64,000 nucleotides of DNA from Psychrobium sp. MM17-31 (GTDB lineage Bacteria; Pseudomonadota; Gammaproteobacteria; Enterobacterales; Psychrobiaceae): positions 289,519 to 353,518 of the forward strand of contig NZ_JAKRGA010000005.1 in assembly GCF_022347785.1 (NCBI RefSeq), written 5' to 3'. Under the pieces are notes generated by a model that searched no databases, was not told the origin of the DNA, and saw only the letters and a list, made by a program, of their open reading frames with translations. A program made the position numbers and the translations under genes. This document shows, piece after piece, positions 38,445-47,038 of this stretch. How positions within the stretch are numbered: the first letter of the stretch is position 1; every line of letters starts with the position of its first letter.

Positions 38445-40922
38445 CTATTCTTGCAACCCTTTAGTTTCTTCTAAGAATTTTTCTTTATCTTTATGTTCTT
38501 CAAAAAATCTTACAACAGCATTAATTTGTTGACGTTTTAAGCCAGTGAAATTGTCATTGATGTAATCTTTTATTTCAGAAAATTGCCATGTCAATTCAAT
38601 ATCACTTGGTAATAATTCAATCGAATTTACTACCTCATTAAATGTTACATTATCTAGTAAGAATCTCATGAACTTCATTACTATAGATGTTTGTTCATCG
38701 GGGTTGTTTAATTCAACTTTTTCAATTCTCAAAATAACATTTTTAGGCTCTTCGAAAAGAATAGATAGTTCAGCTAAATTTGCCAACGCGTCCTTAACTA
38801 TTTCTTGAATATCTGCACTATCAATATCCTCAAATTTTTGGATGAGTTCATCAGATATAGAAATGGCCTTATTAAATAATTTTTCTTGTCCATATATAAT
38901 ACCCAAATTCATCATCACTTTAGCGACTTGCAGCTGAATTTCTTCATTATCATGACCAGTAAATTGTTCAATCAGCTGCTTATACGTATCAATGGCTTCA
39001 CTAGGAGACTTTTCTTGTTTATAAGTCACCCCCAAGTTCATCATCGCCTGTGCAACTATTAACTGAATCTCTTCATTATCATGACCAGTAAATTGTTCAA
39101 TCAGCTGCTTATAAATCTCAATCTCTTCGTTAGGAGACTCTTCTTGTCCATATATAATACCCAAATTCATCATCACTTTAGCGACTTGCAGCTGAATTTC
39201 TTCATTATCATGACCAGTAAATTGTTCAATCAGCTGCTTATACGTATCAATGGCTTCACTAGGAGACTTTTCTTGTCCATGTGTAATGCCCAAGTTCATC
39301 ATCGCCTGTGCAACTATTAACTGAATCTCTTCATTATCATGACCAGTAAATTGTTCAATCAGCTGCTTATAAATCTCAATCTCTTCGTTAGGAGACTCTT
39401 CTTGTCCGTAAGTAACACCTAAATTTGTCATCGTTTTAGCGACTTGAAGCTGAATTTCTTCATTATCATGACCAGTAAATTGTTCAATCAGCTGCTTATA
39501 CGTATCAATGGCTTCACTAGGAGACTTTTCTTGTTTATAAGTCACCCCCAAGTTCATCATCGCCTCTGCAACTGTTACCTGAATCTCTTCATTATCATGA
39601 CCAGTAAATTGTTCAATCAGCTGCTTATAAATCTCAATTTCTTCGTTAGGAGAATTTTCTTGTCCATGTGTAATACCCAAGTTCATCATCGCCTGTGCAA
39701 CTATTAACTGAATCTCTTCATTATCATGACCAGTAAATTGTTCAATCAGCTGCTTATACGTATCAATGGCTTCACTAGGAGACTTTTCTTGTTTATAAGT
39801 CACCCCCAAGTTCATCATCGCCTGTGCAACTATTAACTGAATCTCTTCATTATCATGACCAGTAAATTGTTCAATCAGCTGCTTATAAATCTCAATCTCT
39901 TCGTTAGGAGACTCTTCTTGGCCATATATAATACCCAAATTCATCATAGCTTTAGCGACTTGCAGCTGAATTTCTTTATTATCATTAACTTCGAATAAAG
40001 TAATTATTTGTTTTAAATAATCTACTTCATCATCTGTTTTTTTGATTCTATTGGAAATTGCAGCTAAACCAAATATAGCTCTAAGAACCAGTAACTTATC
40101 ACTTTGATTGGAATATTCGACAATAGACGCCTGATACAAGTGCTGTTTAGCTACCTGCCAATGTTTATTTGTATAAGCTTTTAACCCCTTGAATAAGTAC
40201 TGCTCCAATGAACTTAATTTTTCTGATAATGAAGAGTTATTAATCTGTTCTTTTTCGGAATCTGTTAGTTCTTTATTACTCACTATCTTAGTAAATACAT
40301 CACTGAATTTACTTTCATAATCTCGGTGTAAATCATTAAGCGAATCAACCGCATCATCTAACTGCGGCTGTAATTCTTTTATTACAGATAACAGACTCTC
40401 TCTCGCATCACTTAATAGTCCTTGTCTATTGCTATTTAACCATTCTGACATATGACTGTCGGCTGCATCTCTCGCTTCTGACTTAGCACGATGAATTGTT
40501 GAAAGACCAGTTATAATACCTGCTATACCAAGAACTAAACCAAATAACGAGAATATAACTCCCCACATATTCGTATTAAAATTTAAATCTGAAATGCGTC
40601 CCTCAACATCTTTTATCTCAGATGATTTCACTTGCTCATTCTTCGAAACGAGCTCTTGTAATTTAATTAAGTCTTCACCTAACTTTTTTAAGTCAGATTC
40701 TAACTCTTTAACTTTTTCCGAATCATTCTGCTGCTCCAATTTCACTTCCAGCGCAGTAAACTGCTTTTGAATCGCAATGAGTTCTTGATAGAGATAGTTT
40801 TGATTATTGGAGATAACGGCTTGCTTTATTTGCTGCTCCTTTGGTGCATCGTCCGCGGCAAAGGAAGTGGAACAAACAAGAAGTGAAAAGAAAAAATAAG
40901 ATAATGCGAAGAGTCTTGGCAT
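38445..40922 (-). CDS. Secreted/membrane-anchored coiled-coil TPR repeat protein
   Basis: 825 residues. Signal peptide 1-22; a charged coiled coil follows at about 28-110; one membrane segment at about 119-142 (MWGVIFSLFGLVLGIAGIITG); a second helical region lies at 150-250. Eight near-identical 43-residue TPR-type units follow, flanked by one diverged unit on each side. The consensus contains MMNLG, QE.SP and YKQLIEQFTGHDNEE. Two unit types, SPNEEIEIYKQ and SPSEAIDTYKQ, mostly alternate. It probably scaffolds protein contacts; whether the TPR part faces the cytoplasm or periplasm depends on whether the N-terminal segment is cleaved. Family not recognised beyond the repeats. Confidence 0.8.
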   Translation of the reverse strand: MPRLFALSYFFFSLLVCSTSFAADDAPKEQQIKQAVISNNQNYLYQELIAIQKQFTALEVKLEQQNDSEKVKELESDLKKLGEDLIKLQELVSKNEQVKSSEIKDVEGRISDLNFNTNMWGVIFSLFGLVLGIAGIITGLSTIHRAKSEARDAADSHMSEWLNSNRQGLLSDARESLLSVIKELQPQLDDAVDSLNDLHRDYESKFSDVFTKIVSNKELTDSEKEQINNSSLSEKLSSLEQYLFKGLKAYTNKHWQVAKQHLYQASIVEYSNQSDKLLVLRAIFGLAAISNRIKKTDDEVDYLKQIITLFEVNDNKEIQLQVAKAMMNLGIIYGQEESPNEEIEIYKQLIEQFTGHDNEEIQLIVAQAMMNLGVTYKQEKSPSEAIDTYKQLIEQFTGHDNEEIQLIVAQAMMNLGITHGQENSPNEEIEIYKQLIEQFTGHDNEEIQVTVAEAMMNLGVTYKQEKSPSEAIDTYKQLIEQFTGHDNEEIQLQVAKTMTNLGVTYGQEESPNEEIEIYKQLIEQFTGHDNEEIQLIVAQAMMNLGITHGQEKSPSEAIDTYKQLIEQFTGHDNEEIQLQVAKVMMNLGIIYGQEESPNEEIEIYKQLIEQFTGHDNEEIQLIVAQAMMNLGVTYKQEKSPSEAIDTYKQLIEQFTGHDNEEIQLQVAKVMMNLGIIYGQEKLFNKAISISDELIQKFEDIDSADIQEIVKDALANLAELSILFEEPKNVILRIEKVELNNPDEQTSIVMKFMRFLLDNVTFNEVVNSIELLPSDIELTWQFSEIKDYINDNFTGLKRQQINAVVRFFEEHKDKEKFLEETKGLQE
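38940..39971 (-). repeat. Eight tandem 129-bp units inside the TPR gene
   Basis: The unit recurs every 129 bp (43 codons), seen from the spacing of the TTCATTATCATGACCAGTAA block. About 60 bp of each unit are nearly identical in all copies. Two unit types mostly alternate, giving a 258-bp higher-order period. The frame is kept throughout, so copy number can change without breaking the gene. Confidence 0.92.
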
Positions 40923-41073
40923 TCTTAATCCCTTAAGAAATTGAAATGTATAAATAATCTAAAGGCATATTACGCCGTTTATCATTTTAAGTCAGCTTTT
41001 GTTTTTGGTTGATTGAGCTTTTTAAAATTTCAACTAAACTGACACCTCATTAATAATTTAAAAGGATTTAACT

Positions 41074-41469
41074 ATGTCGCAAAGCAAAGTATTTTCACCT
41101 GTTCAAGCCGCTGTTGGCGCGTTTTTGGGTGGGCCGCTGGCTTCAACTATCTTTATCAGTCAGAATTTTTCTGCGCTCAACGAGCCAGAAAAGAAATCAA
41201 CAACCTTAATTGCCGGCACGATTATTATCATCGCATTGATTGCTGTAAGCCTAAATCTACCCGAAAACTTTCCCGGCCTTATCTTCACTATCGCGACCAT
41301 TATCACAACACGCCTTATCGTAGAGAAAAAGCAATTTACTAAGGAAAAAATAGAAGAAAGTGAGCAGTTAACATTTCACTCAAACTGGTTAGTATTTGGT
41401 ATCGGAATGTTAAGTTTATTACTCACCTTTGCCGTAGCATTTTTGTTAATTATGGCAATAGAAGTTTAG
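41074..41469 (+). CDS. Hypothetical membrane protein
   Basis: 131 residues with four hydrophobic segments (about 10-30, 44-60, 67-84, 104-128) and a polar KKQFTKEKIEESEQ stretch between the last two. AAAGGA lies before the ATG. No family recognised. It precedes a small lipoprotein gene by 65 bp. Confidence 0.6.
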   Translation: MSQSKVFSPVQAAVGAFLGGPLASTIFISQNFSALNEPEKKSTTLIAGTIIIIALIAVSLNLPENFPGLIFTIATIITTRLIVEKKQFTKEKIEESEQLTFHSNWLVFGIGMLSLLLTFAVAFLLIMAIEV

Positions 41470-41534
41470 GGGCTGTTGGTCTATAAAACTGCTGAAATCT
41501 AAAATAATTTAAAAACCGAATCAGGGAATAGAAA

Positions 41535-41918
41535 ATGTCAGTAGGAAAATTGAGTTGTATTTTATCTGCCTTGCTATTAACGGCCTGTGCATCTAATCCA
41601 GCAATTGAATACAACAGCTCACTAATTGAAGCATTAGTAAAACGTGGCAGCGACGTAAATAAAGTTCATACCATCAGATACCATGTAAGCTGTAACGCTA
41701 AGACTGATGTTGAAAAATTGGTGAAACTTAGTCACGAAAAAGGTTTTAGTGCCGACGTGATTAAATATTTCGAGACAGATAATCACTGGTATACGTCGCT
41801 GAAAAAAGAATCACCGTTGAAGATTAAGCCAATTATGGCGTATCTCGATACTCTGACCGATTTACAACAAGGTTTAAACTGCGACAAGGTTACTTGGGGC
41901 AGTAAGGTTGTGAAGTAG
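41535..41918 (+). CDS. Small lipoprotein with RraB-like domain
   Basis: 127 residues with a lipobox (LLTAC, Cys18). The mature part has the layout of the RNase E inhibitor RraB family: a helix ending LVKRGSDVNKVHTIRYHV, a sheet with a KLSHEKGF turn, and a final tryptophan strand (VTWGSKVV). As a lipoprotein it cannot meet cytoplasmic RNase E, so any shared function is doubtful. Domain call is moderate. Confidence 0.5.
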   Translation: MSVGKLSCILSALLLTACASNPAIEYNSSLIEALVKRGSDVNKVHTIRYHVSCNAKTDVEKLVKLSHEKGFSADVIKYFETDNHWYTSLKKESPLKIKPIMAYLDTLTDLQQGLNCDKVTWGSKVVK

Positions 41919-42000
41919 CAAGCGTTTTTATTCGCTGGCGCATCAACCAATTAACAGACCTCATTTTGAATTAATCGTAAACATTTTCCGTCTAAATTAG

Positions 42001-42882
42001 CTATTTCATCTTGCTATTTATCGCGCCAATAGCTAATTCAACAGCCTTCGGCTTACCACTTGAATAAGCGTGTAAAGCGAACACTTCATTCGGTGGTAAT
42101 TGGTAATCAGCAACAACCTTCACTAGTGCAGGCTCTTGAGCGACAATAAAGTGCGGAAGTAACGCAATGCCAGCGCCTGCTTTTGCTAACGCTACAACTG
42201 TTGGCAAGGAGTTAGCACGGCGCTGTGGTGTAAAAGACAGATTTAGTTGCTTATTTGTCGACTGAACATGAGTCAGTTGATGATTTACATGACTTCCTTG
42301 CCAGTCATTAGCGATATAGTTAATTGTCGACCATTCAATAGCGTTATCACTAAAGTGTTTATCGATGTAAGTTTGCGAGGCACACAATACATCGCGAAAC
42401 TCGCCGAGTTTTACTTGCCGATAATCACTGTCAGGCAATTCCCCTACCCGCACTGCAATATCAATATTGTTTTTAATGAGATCTTGGCGCTGATCATCAG
42501 CAATAAGCACAGGCTTCATTAGCGGATGTTTAATCAACAGTTCACCAATTGCTGGGGCGACTACGCTGTCCATCAATGCATGAGGGGCCGTAATGGTAAC
42601 AATTCCCTTGGCAACTTCCTGCGCCGCTTGCGCCTGTTGCCACGCTTGTTTAGTGAGTTGATTAATTTGTTTGCACTGTTGATAGAACTCTTTTCCCACT
42701 GGCGTTAACGTCTGACGGCGTGTAGTGCGATTTAATAGGGATATACCAAGTTCTTGTTCTAACGCCTTTAAGTGTTGGCTAATCACGGATTTAGATACTT
42801 CTAGCGCTTCTGCGGCCTTGCTAATACCACCAGCTTCCACGATTTGGCAAAAGATCTGAATATGACGAGATTGATTAAGCAT
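42001..42882 (-). CDS. LysR family transcriptional regulator
   Basis: 293 residues. The N-terminal winged helix reads GGISKAAEALEVSKSVISQHLKALE; the effector domain follows from about residue 90. Divergent from the SnoaL-like gene with a 98-bp gap, the usual arrangement of a LysR protein and its target. Closest in style to the short-chain/aromatic regulators of the CrgA/DmlR branch. Ligand unknown. Confidence 0.9.
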   Translation of the reverse strand: MLNQSRHIQIFCQIVEAGGISKAAEALEVSKSVISQHLKALEQELGISLLNRTTRRQTLTPVGKEFYQQCKQINQLTKQAWQQAQAAQEVAKGIVTITAPHALMDSVVAPAIGELLIKHPLMKPVLIADDQRQDLIKNNIDIAVRVGELPDSDYRQVKLGEFRDVLCASQTYIDKHFSDNAIEWSTINYIANDWQGSHVNHQLTHVQSTNKQLNLSFTPQRRANSLPTVVALAKAGAGIALLPHFIVAQEPALVKVVADYQLPPNEVFALHAYSSGKPKAVELAIGAINSKMK

Positions 42883-42980
42883 ACTGTTTAATTTTTACGA
42901 ACAATTATTTCTAAATTACGCTGTTTTTCATTAACTATCTAGTCTCTAAACTATGTCCATCATTTGAAGGAGACCTATTC

Positions 42981-43370
42981 ATGAGCAATCAATTATCAAA
43001 CGAGCAAAAAGAAATTGTTTTAGCAGCAGTAAACCGTGCAAGCGAAACGTGGAAAAATTCATTTAACTCACAAAACGCGGCAGGTTGTGCAGGCCAATAT
43101 GAAAGTGACGCAGTAATGCACGCACGCCCATTCGGCACCTTTACTGGAACAGCAGAGATTCAAGCATTCTGGCAGAAGCTTATTGATGATGGTTTCAAAG
43201 GTGTTGAATACATCGCGCCAAAATTAGAGGTGATTGACGAAAGCAGCGCTTTATTAACTTCTGGCTGGAAAATGAATAATGCGTCTGGCGTCATCCATAA
43301 AGAACTATGGGTATTACAGGAAGACGGCAGCGCTAAATTACGCGAAGATGATTTTGAAGCATTAGCGTAA
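42981..43370 (+). CDS. SnoaL-like (NTF2-fold) protein
   Basis: 129 residues with the cone-shaped NTF2-like pattern: a long N-terminal helix, YESDAVMHARPFGTFTGTAEIQAFW, then a beta sheet ending KLREDDFEALA. Such proteins act as small isomerases, hydrolases or ligand-binding subunits. GAAGGAG precedes the ATG. Probably controlled by the divergent LysR regulator. Confidence 0.7.
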   Translation: MSNQLSNEQKEIVLAAVNRASETWKNSFNSQNAAGCAGQYESDAVMHARPFGTFTGTAEIQAFWQKLIDDGFKGVEYIAPKLEVIDESSALLTSGWKMNNASGVIHKELWVLQEDGSAKLREDDFEALA

Positions 43371-43382
43371 AACCAAAAATTA

Positions 43383-43408
43383 AAGCTAGCGTTTTAAAAC
43401 GCTAGCTT
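43383..43408. terminator. Bidirectional terminator between convergent genes
   Basis: Perfect palindrome, 13-bp arms AAGCTAGCGTTTT / AAAACGCTAGCTT. The TAG stop of the minus-strand gene lies inside the right arm. Confidence 0.75.
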
Positions 43409-43779
43409 GTCCATTCATTAACGCCTACTTTCATTTCTTGGTTCTTCAAATACGAAAATCGATACCAGAAATAATAAACCGCTATCGCGGTGCCAATGGG
43501 AAATGAAAACAGAAAAACACATGAAGTCACCAGTAAAATTGGCGAAGCTAAAGCATGCTGCATATAGTGAAGAATGCCGCCTATTATCGCCAGCAATGGA
43601 ATTGAAGAAATAAGAATGAGTACAATATTTTGAAACGCCGTTAGTTCAGCATCACCGAAATATGAGTTTATTTCTTTGAGTTGCTCAACAATCATTGGCA
43701 CGGTAACTAGCATTATGCAGCCGCCTAACAAGCCAATACCGATAAAAATCCAACCAAGTCTAAAATGATGATTATCCAT
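43402..43779 (-). CDS. Hypothetical three-pass membrane protein
   Basis: 125 residues with hydrophobic segments at about 8-30, 46-68 and 75-102. No family recognised. Its stop codon sits in the shared terminator with the SnoaL-like gene. Confidence 0.6.
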   Translation of the reverse strand: MDNHHFRLGWIFIGIGLLGGCIMLVTVPMIVEQLKEINSYFGDAELTAFQNIVLILISSIPLLAIIGGILHYMQHALASPILLVTSCVFLFSFPIGTAIAVYYFWYRFSYLKNQEMKVGVNEWTS

Positions 43780-43815
43780 GTAACTTCCCTTTCAAATCCT
43801 TTGAATAGCCGTTTG

Positions 43816-44403
43816 CTATGTTCGTTGAACGATGAAATAACAGTGTAGTTCATATTCAACATAATGGCAGACACAGCCACATTGATCGATCAGCGCTAAG
43901 TGTTTCTTGAATCCCAAAGTGCCATAGTAAACTTCGACGCCCATGGCATCATCGGTATGTTGCTGAGGTTCTTCGATGCCACCAGCACTAAAAATTAGTA
44001 CGCCGTCTTTTGTTAACATCGACATCAGCTTAGTCATTAACGCTTCTTGCTGCGCTAGAGGCACGTGCCAAATGCTATCCCACGCGGTAATGAAATCGTA
44101 TTTATTAGACGGTTGCCATTGGCAAATATCAGCATGAATAAATTCGATATTAGGATGTCTTTCTTGTGCTAATTGCAGCATTTTCTGTGAAATGTCGATG
44201 CCCTGTGGCGTGAAGCCATGGCTAAGTAATAAATCGATAAAACGTCCCGTACAGCCACAACCAACATCCAAGGCTAAACCGCTATTTTTGGCATAACTCA
44301 GCGCTTTCTCATGTTGAGCAATACCGTTAGTGCGATCAAAACCTTCCCGCTGCCACAAATGAGTAATTTGGTCGTAGGCTTTACCAGTATCTATCGGCTG
44401 CAT
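43816..44403 (-). CDS. Class I SAM-dependent methyltransferase
   Basis: 195 residues. Motif I ALDVGCGCTGRF, then QGIDIS and FIHADICQW complete the SAM site (about residues 40-100). Substrate unknown. It sits between an unknown membrane protein and ctlX on the same strand. Confidence 0.85.
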   Translation of the reverse strand: MQPIDTGKAYDQITHLWQREGFDRTNGIAQHEKALSYAKNSGLALDVGCGCTGRFIDLLLSHGFTPQGIDISQKMLQLAQERHPNIEFIHADICQWQPSNKYDFITAWDSIWHVPLAQQEALMTKLMSMLTKDGVLIFSAGGIEEPQQHTDDAMGVEVYYGTLGFKKHLALIDQCGCVCHYVEYELHCYFIVQRT

Positions 44404-44448
44404 AGTTTTTCCTTCGCAAGGTGAATCAACTATGCAGCATACTCCGTT

Positions 44449-45369
44449 TTAGCGACGACTTAAATGCACTCCCGCCAGCATACAACGCACCGAGCCACCA
44501 GCGAGTTCGAGTGCAGAGACATCGAGTGGTAATAACTTAACACGCTGTGATAACAGTGTTTTTTGCTCTTGTGTCAGAGCATTAAAAGCAGTTTGTGATA
44601 ACGCAAGTAAGCGTTGGCCATTACCTTGTAGCTCTATCGCATTTCCACAAAAAGAACCTATTTGTTGTTCGGTTAGCTGAATGACTAACTTACCGGCGTT
44701 TTCAAAACGGCGAACGATTTGTTGACGACGAAATTCATCCGTCATCATTTCAAACCCTGCCATGACAAAATCGCTACCAATGCACATTAAAACATTGGTG
44801 TGGTAAACCGCCGTGCCGTTGCTATCGCAGGCATCAAATACCATGGGTTCGATATTAAAGTGAGTGCAAAAGCGCTCTAACACGTGAGAGTCGGTACGAT
44901 TAGAACGCGCGGCGTAGGCAATGCGCTCGACGTGATCTAACACCATTGCCCCAGTCCCTTCCAAGAAAATATCGTCGTACTCAAGGCCTGAGTAGTCAAT
45001 AATATCTTGAACGCGGTATTGCGCCTTTAGCATATCAATAATATCGCTGCGACGCTCTTGGCGACGGTTCGGCGCATACATCGGATAGATAGCGATTTGC
45101 CCACCTAGATGAGTAGAAAACCAGTTATTAGGAAATACTGAATCAGGTGTTTTAGTCCCTTTATCTTCGAACAAATGCACAGTGACGCCATTTTGTTGCA
45201 ACTCATCAGCCATGGCGGTTACTTGTTCAAATGCTTGCTGTTTTATATGTTGTTCGTCAATCAACGATGCTGTTTGAAAGCTGTTATCACCACGTGTTTG
45301 CTCGTTGGGTACAAAATGATGCGGTCTGATCATCACTACCGCCGATGGCGCTTGGGGAAATAATGACAT
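44449..45369 (-). CDS. ctlX: Citrulline utilisation hydrolase CtlX (amidinotransferase superfamily)
   Basis: 306 residues of the guanidino-group-modifying fold. Visible motifs: PDSVFPNNWF (about 75-84), LEGTG (136-140), the catalytic His190 in YHTNV, and the nucleophile Cys296 in GGSVRCM. CtlX was described in Francisella as a citrulline ureidase giving ornithine. Here it lies 8 bp after an ornithine cyclodeaminase gene, so the pair should convert citrulline to ornithine and then proline. The divergent Lrp-type gene is the likely regulator. Confidence 0.85.
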   Translation of the reverse strand: MSLFPQAPSAVVMIRPHHFVPNEQTRGDNSFQTASLIDEQHIKQQAFEQVTAMADELQQNGVTVHLFEDKGTKTPDSVFPNNWFSTHLGGQIAIYPMYAPNRRQERRSDIIDMLKAQYRVQDIIDYSGLEYDDIFLEGTGAMVLDHVERIAYAARSNRTDSHVLERFCTHFNIEPMVFDACDSNGTAVYHTNVLMCIGSDFVMAGFEMMTDEFRRQQIVRRFENAGKLVIQLTEQQIGSFCGNAIELQGNGQRLLALSQTAFNALTQEQKTLLSQRVKLLPLDVSALELAGGSVRCMLAGVHLSRR

Positions 45370-45377
45370 AATGACTC

Positions 45378-46412
45378 CTACAGGGTGATACCAAATAAAT
45401 TACGAGGATCTTGCGGATTAGCTAATAGCTCCAATTGTTGACCATCGGAATTTGCCAAATCAAAGACATAACGCAATGCAGAGTAATCCTCTACCGCAAA
45501 GCCGACGCCATCAAAGATAATGAGTTCATTTTGAGCCGTGCGCCCTTGTATCTCACCTTTAATCACACGATGCATTTCGGTAACACTAAACTCAGGTGTT
45601 AGCTGCTGAATATCCCCTTCGATACGCGTTTGAGGCTCGTACTCAACAAACACCTTAGCGCGCAATAACAGATCATCTTCCAGCTCGGTTTTTCCAGGAC
45701 AATCACCACCAATCGCATTGACATAAAGCGCGTCCTTAACCATTTCGCTGGTTAAGATGGTGGCGTTTTTCTTATCGGCGGTGCAGGTAGTGATAATCTG
45801 CGCACCTTGCAACGCTTGCTCTGCGCTATCACACACAACTACTTCGATATCATAACTGCGCAGGTTATCGCGACATTTAGCGATGGCTGCTGGATCGATA
45901 TCGTATAAACGCACAGTTTTGACACCGATTACATGATTAAAGGCAATGGCTTGAAACTCAGATTGCGCACCACAACCTATCATCGCCATAGTCGTTGCAT
46001 TTTCGGGCGCTAGGTATTTGGCCATCATTGCCGAAGTTGCCGCCGTGCGAAGTGCAGTAAGTAGCGTCATTTCAGAGAGCATTAATGGATAACCGCTATC
46101 AACGTCAGATAGCACACCAAAGGCCGTTACGGTTTGCAGTCCGCGTTTGGTGTTTTTAGGATGGCCATTAACGTATTTAAAGCTGAATTTATCGAGGTTA
46201 CCCGTTGGCATTAACTCAATAACACCTTCTGGCGAATGAGCTGCATAGCGCGGCGATTTATCAAAACCGTCCCACTGCATAAAATCTTGCTCTAAATACT
46301 CTATTAAGCCAGTAATAAATGCAGGGATCCCCTGTGTATTAACTAAAGAAATCATGTCATTTACACCAACGAATTGAACATTGGATAAGTCATTTTTTAT
46401 TTGAGAATTCAT
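45378..46412 (-). CDS. Ornithine cyclodeaminase family protein
   Basis: 344 residues from the ATG at 46412; an in-frame start further upstream would run into the divergent promoter region and is rejected. NAD-binding MIGCGAQSEFQ and the family segment LTALRTAATSAMMAKYLAP are clear. The enzyme makes proline and ammonia from ornithine with bound NAD. Its position next to ctlX supports ornithine as substrate over the related tyramine, alanine or lysine enzymes. Confidence 0.88.
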   Translation of the reverse strand: MNSQIKNDLSNVQFVGVNDMISLVNTQGIPAFITGLIEYLEQDFMQWDGFDKSPRYAAHSPEGVIELMPTGNLDKFSFKYVNGHPKNTKRGLQTVTAFGVLSDVDSGYPLMLSEMTLLTALRTAATSAMMAKYLAPENATTMAMIGCGAQSEFQAIAFNHVIGVKTVRLYDIDPAAIAKCRDNLRSYDIEVVVCDSAEQALQGAQIITTCTADKKNATILTSEMVKDALYVNAIGGDCPGKTELEDDLLLRAKVFVEYEPQTRIEGDIQQLTPEFSVTEMHRVIKGEIQGRTAQNELIIFDGVGFAVEDYSALRYVFDLANSDGQQLELLANPQDPRNLFGITL

Positions 46413-46486
46413 ATTAAATATTCCGCTGAGTGAAGTTTTAAATATGCTAACGCGCTCAAACGTTATAAAAAATGGTAATAATTTGC

Positions 46487-46518
46487 ATAATTCGTACAAT
46501 TTTCTGTCATTATGTACA
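46487..46518. promoter_or_regulatory. Probable Lrp-type operator, direct repeats
   Basis: Two copies of an AT-rich tract ending GTACA (GTACA at 46494-46498 and 46514-46518) are spaced 20 bp, two helical turns, between the divergent cyclodeaminase and Lrp genes. Phased sites of this kind suit an Lrp oligomer. Confidence 0.4.
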
Positions 46519-46546
46519 CACCTATTAGCTATTTGTAGAAAAGTTA

Positions 46547-47002
46547 ATGTCTACTTCAACTAACATCACCAAACGTGCCTACTTACACGATGCTATCGAC
46601 AAGGAGCTGCTCGCTATTTTGCGAGCCGATGGTCGCGCTTCCGTCTCCAAACTTGCGACAATGCTCAATATATCGCGCGGTACGGTACAAAACCGATTAG
46701 ATAGATTAGTTAGTAGTGGGGCTATTCTCGGTTTTACTGTGCGTGCTCATGACGAATTAGAAACCGACGTGGTTAAGGCGATGATGATGATTGAAGTCGT
46801 TGGCAAATCAACTAATCAAGTAATTCAAAAGCTGCGTGGAATCCCGCAATTAACTAAACTACATACGACCAATGGAAATTGGGATTTAGTGGCTGAAATA
46901 CGAGCGTCAGATTTACAAGAATTTGATAGAGTGCTTAGTGATGTGAGAACTATCGATGGTGTGCTCAATAGTGAAACTAGTATTCTGCTAAGGTCGGTAT
47001 AA
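46547..47002 (+). CDS. Lrp/AsnC family transcriptional regulator
   Basis: 151 residues. The N-terminal helix-turn-helix (SVSKLATMLNISRGTVQNRLDRL) and the C-terminal RAM ligand domain (TTNGNWDLVAEI) are complete. Divergent from the ornithine cyclodeaminase-ctlX operon, so it probably senses ornithine, arginine, citrulline or proline. Confidence 0.92.
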   Translation: MSTSTNITKRAYLHDAIDKELLAILRADGRASVSKLATMLNISRGTVQNRLDRLVSSGAILGFTVRAHDELETDVVKAMMMIEVVGKSTNQVIQKLRGIPQLTKLHTTNGNWDLVAEIRASDLQEFDRVLSDVRTIDGVLNSETSILLRSV

Positions 47003-47006
47003 AAAA

Positions 47007-47022
47007 GGGCGCCTAAGCGCCC
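47007..47022 (+). terminator. Terminator after the Lrp gene
   Basis: GGGCGC pairs with GCGCCC around CTAA, followed by a T-rich tail, 4 bp after the stop codon and between convergent genes. Confidence 0.8.
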
Positions 47023-47038
47023 TATTCTTTATTGTTAA

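Noticed and set aside
39081-39707. Plus-strand reading frames inside the TPR array
   Set aside because: They are the antisense of the 129-bp repeats, change with repeat phase, and have no ribosome sites.
38940-39971. CRISPR array
   Set aside because: The period is 129 bp with nearly constant content and an intact reading frame; there are no unique spacers and no cas genes.
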